28,345 nucleotides of DNA, taken from positions 1 through 28,345 of the forward strand of contig CAZKJS010000023.1 of NCBI GenBank assembly GCA_964553255.1, given 5' to 3'. Below, piece after piece: positions 24,070-28,345 of the stretch. Made by a program: the position numbers and the translations under genes. The first letter of the stretch is position 1. Each line of letters opens with the position of its first letter. This DNA is from JAQUCI01 sp964553255 (GTDB lineage Bacteria > Bacillota_I > Bacilli_A > Erysipelotrichales > Erysipelotrichaceae). The notes beneath the pieces were generated by a model. It did not search any database, was not told the origin of the DNA, and saw only the letters and a program-made list of their open reading frames with translations.

Positions 24070-24803
24070 GGTTTTATGGAATAAGCGATATTGGTTTAGT
24101 AAGGCAATCGAATCAAGATTGTTATATGATAACAACCAATGAGGCTAACGATACAATAGCTATGGTATTGGATGGTGTAGGTGGCAGTAAATCAGGCGAT
24201 GTTGCAAGTAACATGACCGCGAGATTTATTAATGACGAGTTTATTAAATGTCCTGACCTTAAAGAAGATAAAATGGTTTTAACTTGGATCAAGAAAACGA
24301 TAAATGCGGCTAATGATTTTATCGTATCGATGGCAAAATCTAAAGCTCAGTATCAAGGTATGGGGACAACCTTTGTGGCAACACTTTTTTGTCCTGCTGG
24401 TACATATGTTATAAATGTTGGTGATAGTCGAGCTTATTTATTAAATGAGTCAGGGTTAATTAAAATCACTAAAGATCATACACTTGTTGAAGTTTTAATA
24501 GATCAGGGTGTGATTAAAGCTGAGGATGGCTTTAATCATCCCCAGCGAAATGTCTTGATCAATGCCGTTGGTATTGAAAATAAGATTAAGATAGATATAT
24601 TTAATATTAATGAACGATATCAAAAAATGTTGTTATGTTCAGATGGTTTACATGGTTATATAAGTGATTACTTAATAGCAAAGATCATTAAGCAAAAAAA
24701 GAGTATACAAGCTATAAGCAATGAATTACTAGCTAAAGCAAATGAAGCTGGTGGTTTTGATAATACAACTATCGTAATGATTGAGGTCTTAGATCATGAC
24801 TAA
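24066..24803 (+). CDS. prpC: PP2C-type Ser/Thr phosphatase Stp/PrpC
   Basis: This 245-aa metal-dependent protein phosphatase reverses phosphorylation by the adjacent PASTA kinase. PPM motifs are SDIGLVRQSNQD (metal-binding region 1), LDGVGGSKSG (usually DGMGG; Val replaces Met), MGTTFVATLF, NVGDSRAYLL, ITKDHTLVE, LLCSDGL and the terminal GGFDNTTIV, all carrying the Asp residues that bind the metal ions. There is no membrane segment. It overlaps rlmN by 4 nt upstream and prkC by 8 nt downstream, the classical phosphatase-kinase pairing. Confidence 0.96.
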   Translation: MRFYGISDIGLVRQSNQDCYMITTNEANDTIAMVLDGVGGSKSGDVASNMTARFINDEFIKCPDLKEDKMVLTWIKKTINAANDFIVSMAKSKAQYQGMGTTFVATLFCPAGTYVINVGDSRAYLLNESGLIKITKDHTLVEVLIDQGVIKAEDGFNHPQRNVLINAVGIENKIKIDIFNINERYQKMLLCSDGLHGYISDYLIAKIIKQKKSIQAISNELLAKANEAGGFDNTTIVMIEVLDHD

Positions 24804-26448
24804 AGAAATGATTGCAGAAAGATATATAATTGTAAGAAGTTTAGGTCAAGGTGGCATGGCTGATGTTTACCTGGCGATGGATACGGTCTTAAATCGTGAA
24901 GTAGCGATAAAAGTGTTACGTGGTGAACTTGCAAATGATCCTGTTGCGTTATTACGCTTTCAACGTGAAGCTAGTGCTGCAAGTGCTATTAATCATCCCA
25001 ATATCGTTGAAATATATGATGTTGGGGCATGGGATAACAAGCAATATATTGTAATGGAATATGTTAGAGGTAAAACACTCAAACAACTGATCAATCAACG
25101 AGGTGCTTTAGAACAAAAAGAAGCAGTTGCGATAATGAAACAGTTGATTGAAGCAACGATAGTAGCTCATCGAAACAACATAATTCATCGCGATATTAAA
25201 CCACAAAATGTTTTGGTAAAAGATGACGGCACAATAAAAATGACTGATTTTGGTATCGCATTAGCACAAGATGCGATTCAACTTACGCAAACTGATGCGG
25301 TAATGGGTAGTGTTCATTATTTAGCGCCAGAAGTAGCGCGGGGTGAAATCGCTTCATACCAAAGCGATATTTATTCATTAGGTATCGTCATGTATGAACT
25401 TTTAACCGGTGAAGTGCCGTTTAGAGCCGATTCGCCAGTACAGGTTGCGATGAAGCATATGCAAAATGATTTACCAGACATCAAAGCAAATAATGCAATG
25501 ATAGTACAAGCAGTTGAAAACATAGTGCTTAAGGCGACAGTAAAGAATAAGAATCATAGGTACTTAACTGCCCAAGCGATGCTTGATGATATAAACACCG
25601 TTTTTAGTGAAAAGCGAATTAATGAAGAAAGAATAAGTTTTAACGAAATAGATGGTCAAGATAAAACAATTGCGCTTAAAAAATTAAGTGGTAATCCAAA
25701 AAATAGTCGACCAAAAAATTTCATATCAAGTACTCTGGGAATAGCTTTGATCATATTTGCGATACTAGCAACGGCTTTAATCATTGTTATAGCTAATCCT
25801 TGGCAAAAAGACAATCGTCGTTTTGAGATGATAGATATTAAAGGAATGACAATTGAGCAAGCAAATAATGAACTTACATCACTGGGTTTAAGTATTGGTC
25901 GAATCTCATATCAAGTCACTGATGATATTGATGAGGGAATAATAATCTCGTCTTCACCAGGAGTTGGTGCTATCACAGAAAAAGGATCAACAGTATCAAT
26001 TGTAGTAAGTGATGGTAAGTTTTTCATTATTGGTGATTATAGTGGTAAAACCGAGGATGAAATCAGGCGCTTATTAGCGGGTAAGAAAATCAGTATCAAA
26101 ATTGAAAAAGAGGTTAATCCATTTATTAAACCGGGTTTGATCATTCGACAAGAGATATTAAATGCCGGCGATAAGGTTGATCCAAATCGACAATATGAGA
26201 TCAAGCTTGTTATCTCTGGCTATCTTGAGTTTACAATTCCTGACAACCTTGTTGGGATGAATGTTTTTGAAGCACAGAATTTATTAACAGCAAAAGGTGC
26301 AATGGTCATGTTGTATCCAATGTCAACTGCGCATATGTCAGAAGAAGAGTTGTCAGAGATTAAATACAATACAGTCATAAGTGTAACACCTTCATCAGGC
26401 TTATATACGCAGTATGAAGATAATAGCATCGTTTTATACTATTATTAG
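24796..26448 (+). CDS. prkC: PASTA-domain Ser/Thr protein kinase PrkC/Stk1
   Basis: This 550-residue transmembrane kinase senses wall fragments through outside PASTA domains. The N-terminal kinase (about 1-265) has GQGGMADVYLA (ATP loop), the AIKVLRGEL Lys, HRDIKPQN (H131-R132-D133), TDFGIA (DFG at 151-153) and the YLAPE region. A single membrane helix lies at about 313-335 (LGIALIIFAILATALIIVI), after a short basic juxtamembrane segment. Outside are three PASTA-like repeats (about 348-411, 412-475 and 476-550). The third is the most divergent and ends in YYY. Kinase plus three PASTA units is the Bacillus PrkC layout (B. subtilis, 648 aa), slightly compressed. It overlaps prpC by 8 nt. Confidence 0.95.
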   Translation: MTKEMIAERYIIVRSLGQGGMADVYLAMDTVLNREVAIKVLRGELANDPVALLRFQREASAASAINHPNIVEIYDVGAWDNKQYIVMEYVRGKTLKQLINQRGALEQKEAVAIMKQLIEATIVAHRNNIIHRDIKPQNVLVKDDGTIKMTDFGIALAQDAIQLTQTDAVMGSVHYLAPEVARGEIASYQSDIYSLGIVMYELLTGEVPFRADSPVQVAMKHMQNDLPDIKANNAMIVQAVENIVLKATVKNKNHRYLTAQAMLDDINTVFSEKRINEERISFNEIDGQDKTIALKKLSGNPKNSRPKNFISSTLGIALIIFAILATALIIVIANPWQKDNRRFEMIDIKGMTIEQANNELTSLGLSIGRISYQVTDDIDEGIIISSSPGVGAITEKGSTVSIVVSDGKFFIIGDYSGKTEDEIRRLLAGKKISIKIEKEVNPFIKPGLIIRQEILNAGDKVDPNRQYEIKLVISGYLEFTIPDNLVGMNVFEAQNLLTAKGAMVMLYPMSTAHMSEEELSEIKYNTVISVTPSSGLYTQYEDNSIVLYYY

Positions 26449-26456
26449 GAGGTAAC

Positions 26457-27329
26457 GTGCAAGGTAAGATCATTAGGCTTATATCAAATCAGTATCGTGT
26501 AATACTTAACAACGGGGTTATTGTTGATTGTATAGCCCGTGGAAAAGTTAGGCTTGGTGTATCACCGATTGCTGGTGATTTAGTTGAAGTTGCTACAATT
26601 GATGATAAATATGGTATTGAGAAAGTATATCCTCGTAAGAATTTTCTCATTAGGCCACCAATAGCTAATGTCGATCAAGCTTTGATCGTTATGTCTGCTG
26701 TTCAGCCCGATTTTTCTATGACATTAGTAGACCAACTGATTTTTCTAATTACCTGTGCTAATATCACACCTGTTATCATGGTAACTAAAATGGACTTAGT
26801 CAAATCTGATAACTCGATCTATCAAACGATAACGGATTATCAAAAAGGCGGTTATGAAATACATTTAACAGGTCAAGACTATGATAACAATGAAGAGATA
26901 ATAAAAATACTACAAGACAAAATAACCGTTTTAGCAGGGCAAAGTGGTGTTGGTAAATCAAGTTTCTTAAATCGTATCGAACCAAGTTTTGAGTTAATGA
27001 CTCAGCAAATATCAAAAGCTTTGGGTCGGGGAAAACATACAACCAGACATGTTGAATTACATCTTATTGGCAATGGCTGGGTGGCTGATACACCAGGATT
27101 TAGTAAACTTGATTTTTCAAGCATTACCAAAACGCAACTATCAACAGCAGTCATTGATTTTTTACCTTACATCGGAAAATGTCGTTTCCGTGATTGCCTG
27201 CATCATCAAGAACCCGATTGTGCTATCAAAACAGCGGTTGATAATGATGAGATCTCGAAGTTTAGATATCAACATTATGTTGAATGTTTAAAGTATATTG
27301 AAGAAGGAAGAAGGGATATCTATGATTAA
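26457..27329 (+). CDS. rsgA: Ribosome small subunit-dependent GTPase RsgA
   Basis: This 290-aa circularly permuted GTPase (YloQ/CpgA in Bacillus) assists late 30S maturation. In order: an N-terminal OB-fold (GKIIRLISNQYRV to about residue 65), G4 TKMD, the P-loop GQSGVGKSS (161-169) and G3 DTPGFS, then a C-terminal zinc-binding CRFRDCLHHQEPDC element with C242, C247, H249 and C255. The start is GTG 26457, chosen because AGGAGGT lies 4 nt upstream and no in-frame ATG fits near it; the OB-fold begins there. It follows prkC by 8 nt and overlaps rpe by 8 nt. Confidence 0.97.
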   Translation: MQGKIIRLISNQYRVILNNGVIVDCIARGKVRLGVSPIAGDLVEVATIDDKYGIEKVYPRKNFLIRPPIANVDQALIVMSAVQPDFSMTLVDQLIFLITCANITPVIMVTKMDLVKSDNSIYQTITDYQKGGYEIHLTGQDYDNNEEIIKILQDKITVLAGQSGVGKSSFLNRIEPSFELMTQQISKALGRGKHTTRHVELHLIGNGWVADTPGFSKLDFSSITKTQLSTAVIDFLPYIGKCRFRDCLHHQEPDCAIKTAVDNDEISKFRYQHYVECLKYIEEGRRDIYD

Positions 27330-27963
27330 AATTGCACCTTCAGTCTTGTCGGCTGATTTTATTGATTTGAAGAATCAGTTACAACTTGTTAGTGAAGCGA
27401 AAGCTGAATGGATTCACTTTGATGTTATGGATGGTCATTTTGTTAGTAATCTAACATTTGGTCCTAAGATCTTAAGTGATATCAAAAAAGTATCAGATTT
27501 ATTAATGGACGTTCATATTATGGTCACTAATCCTGATGAATCCTATGCTTGGTTTAAAGATGCTGACATTATAACCTTTCATTATGAAGCGCTTGATTGT
27601 GATCAAACACGGTTTACACTGATCAATAATATTAAAGCTTTGAATAAAATGGCGGGTATCTCAATTAAACCAAATACTGATGTGAAGGCATTAACACCAT
27701 TGTTAGATAGTATTGATTTAGTTCTGATCATGTCAGTAGAGCCAGGCTTTGGTGGTCAAAGTTTTTTGGTATCAGCTCTTGATAAGATTAAATATCTAGC
27801 AGAGTATAAAGCTGAAAATAAACTCAATTATCTGATTGAAGTTGATGGTGGCATAAATGAAAAAACCGCTTTACTAGTTAAAGCAGCTGGTGCTGATGTG
27901 CTTGTGGCGGGTAGTTATATATTTAATGGTGATATCATCGCTAACATAAATAGTTTGAGATAA
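27322..27963 (+). CDS. rpe: Ribulose-phosphate 3-epimerase
   Basis: This 213-aa TIM-barrel enzyme interconverts ribulose 5-phosphate and xylulose 5-phosphate in the pentose phosphate pathway. Motifs are IAPSVLSADF, WIHFDVMDGHFV (metal-binding His and Asp), MDVHIMV, HYEA, SVEPGFGGQSF and EVDGGIN (metal-binding Asp). ATG 27322 is preferred over an in-frame upstream TTG, because GAAGGAAGAAGGG precedes it and MIKIAPS is the normal start. It overlaps rsgA by 8 nt. The Bacillus thiN gene that follows rpe is not present; rpmB lies convergent instead. Confidence 0.97.
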   Translation: MIKIAPSVLSADFIDLKNQLQLVSEAKAEWIHFDVMDGHFVSNLTFGPKILSDIKKVSDLLMDVHIMVTNPDESYAWFKDADIITFHYEALDCDQTRFTLINNIKALNKMAGISIKPNTDVKALTPLLDSIDLVLIMSVEPGFGGQSFLVSALDKIKYLAEYKAENKLNYLIEVDGGINEKTALLVKAAGADVLVAGSYIFNGDIIANINSLR

Positions 27964-27965
27964 AT

Positions 27966-27988
27966 AAAAAAAAGAACTTTCGTTCTTT
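27966..27988. terminator. Bidirectional terminator between rpe and rpmB
   Basis: AAAGAAC (27971-27977) pairs with GTTCTTT (27982-27988) around TTTC. The A-run at 27966-27973 gives a U-tract for the minus strand, so it is the stronger rpmB terminator, and it may also end rpe transcripts. It overlaps the rpmB stop codon (27987-27989). Confidence 0.75.
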
Positions 27989-28178
27989 AATTTCCTTGTT
28001 GAACTTTCAAAGCTCGCAAAGCCCGAGCAGACATTTTAATTGTCTGGGGTTTGCCGTCAACCATTACTTTAACTTTTTGTAGATTTACATTCCATTTACG
28101 ACGGGTAGCGCGCATTGAGTGGGAACGCTTGTTTCCTGACATCGCTCTTTTGCCTGTTACTGCACATACTCTTGCCAT
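27987..28178 (-). CDS. rpmB: 50S ribosomal protein L28
   Basis: This 63-aa basic ribosomal protein begins MARVCAVTGKRAMSGN and continues with RSHSMRATRRKWNVNLQ, the standard L28 pattern. The start at 28178 is chosen because AAAGGAGGT lies 8 nt upstream and homologues start at MARVC; the longer in-frame extension is not typical. It is convergent with rpe and has its own promoter. In Bacillus, rpmB also lies next to the gmk-rpe block. The first Cys of the zinc-binding L28 forms (C5) is present, but a full four-Cys site is not seen. Confidence 0.97.
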   Translation of the reverse strand: MARVCAVTGKRAMSGNKRSHSMRATRRKWNVNLQKVKVMVDGKPQTIKMSARALRALKVQQGN

Positions 28179-28215
28179 GACGTAAACCTCCTTTCTCATT
28201 GAGATTTGCTTAATA

Positions 28216-28244
28216 AGAATATCATGTGTATGTTTAAAAAGCAA
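28216..28244 (-). promoter_or_regulatory. Promoter of rpmB
   Basis: On the minus strand, TTGCTT (28239-28244 on plus) and TATTCT (28216-28221 on plus) are 17 nt apart, with TGA just before the -10 (extended -10). It lies 38 nt upstream of the rpmB start codon. Confidence 0.7.
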
Positions 28245-28345
28245 GTACCAAAAGGTCAATTAACTAAATAAAATCAATGAATATGATATGACTTAAATAC
28301 CAACTTAAACGCAACACCTTGTAGCTTTTACATGAAATAAGCGAT

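Noticed and set aside
28179..28259. N-terminal extension of L28 to 28259
   Set aside because: Includes the promoter -10/-35 region and ribosome site of rpmB; homologues start at MARVC.
1..28345. Mycoplasma-type genetic code (TGA as Trp)
   Set aside because: Genes use TGG for Trp and end correctly at TGA (for example thrS, rlmN and the OsmC-like gene).
1..28345. CRISPR array, tRNA/rRNA genes, insertion sequences, prophage or toxin-antitoxin genes
   Set aside because: No repeat-spacer pattern, cloverleaf-like sequence, transposase, integrase or toxin-like small gene was seen.

Overview
The window is a low-G+C stretch of what looks like a Bacillota (Firmicutes) chromosome, probably a Bacilli-level lineage near Erysipelotrichales, Acholeplasmatales or Izemoplasmatales. 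The pointers are strong AT-rich codon use, TGG-only tryptophan with TGA used as a normal stop, a T-box leader, a PASTA-domain Ser/Thr kinase, RqcH, and the gmk-to-rpe gene order known from Bacillus. I have no taxonomic search, so this placement is inference. Coding density is very high and many genes overlap by 1-11 nt, which indicates long operons. No tRNA, rRNA, CRISPR array, insertion sequence or prophage gene was seen.

Layout. 1-3.6 kb: the tail of an unidentified gene, an alkaline-phosphatase-superfamily hydrolase, then an ABC ATPase and its large permease behind a good sigma-A promoter. 3.6-8.2 kb: an ASCH-domain protein, then a compact operon of OsmC-like protein, acetamidase/formamidase, arginase-family ureohydrolase, glycerol kinase and a Gx-type membrane transporter. 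8.2-12.8 kb: a structured leader with a 17-codon ORF, an intrinsic terminator and a perfectly complementary antiterminator segment, followed by two half-size ABC exporters forming an asymmetric BmrCD/LmrCD-like heterodimer, and a YwaF-like membrane protein. 12.8-16.5 kb: a promoter and a threonine-type T-box controlling thrS (a short form without the TGS domain), with a lipoprotein and a permease of an ABC importer co-transcribed but no ATPase gene. 16.5-18.9 kb, minus strand: rqcH and an MBL-fold hydrolase. 18.9-28.0 kb: divergent from rqcH, gmk - priA - rsmB - rlmN - stp/prpC - prkC - rsgA - rpe. 28.0-28.2 kb, minus strand and convergent: rpmB.

How the genes work together. The right half is a conserved housekeeping block for nucleotide supply (gmk), replication restart (priA), rRNA modification (rsmB, rlmN), ribosome assembly and rescue (rsgA, rqcH, rpmB), wall-linked Ser/Thr phosphorylation (prkC/stp) and pentose phosphate metabolism (rpe). 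Compared with the Bacillus order, rpoZ and coaBC (between gmk and priA) and def and fmt (between priA and rsmB) are absent here. The left half is accessory.

The best candidate for something undescribed is the attenuator at about 8189-8379 ahead of the ABC exporter pair. It combines a short translated-looking ORF, whose stop codon lies in the first hairpin, with mutually exclusive antiterminator and terminator pairings. This suggests drug- or ribosome-sensing control, or an unclassified riboswitch. A second point of interest is the T-box operon that places an orphan importer under tRNA-Thr control.
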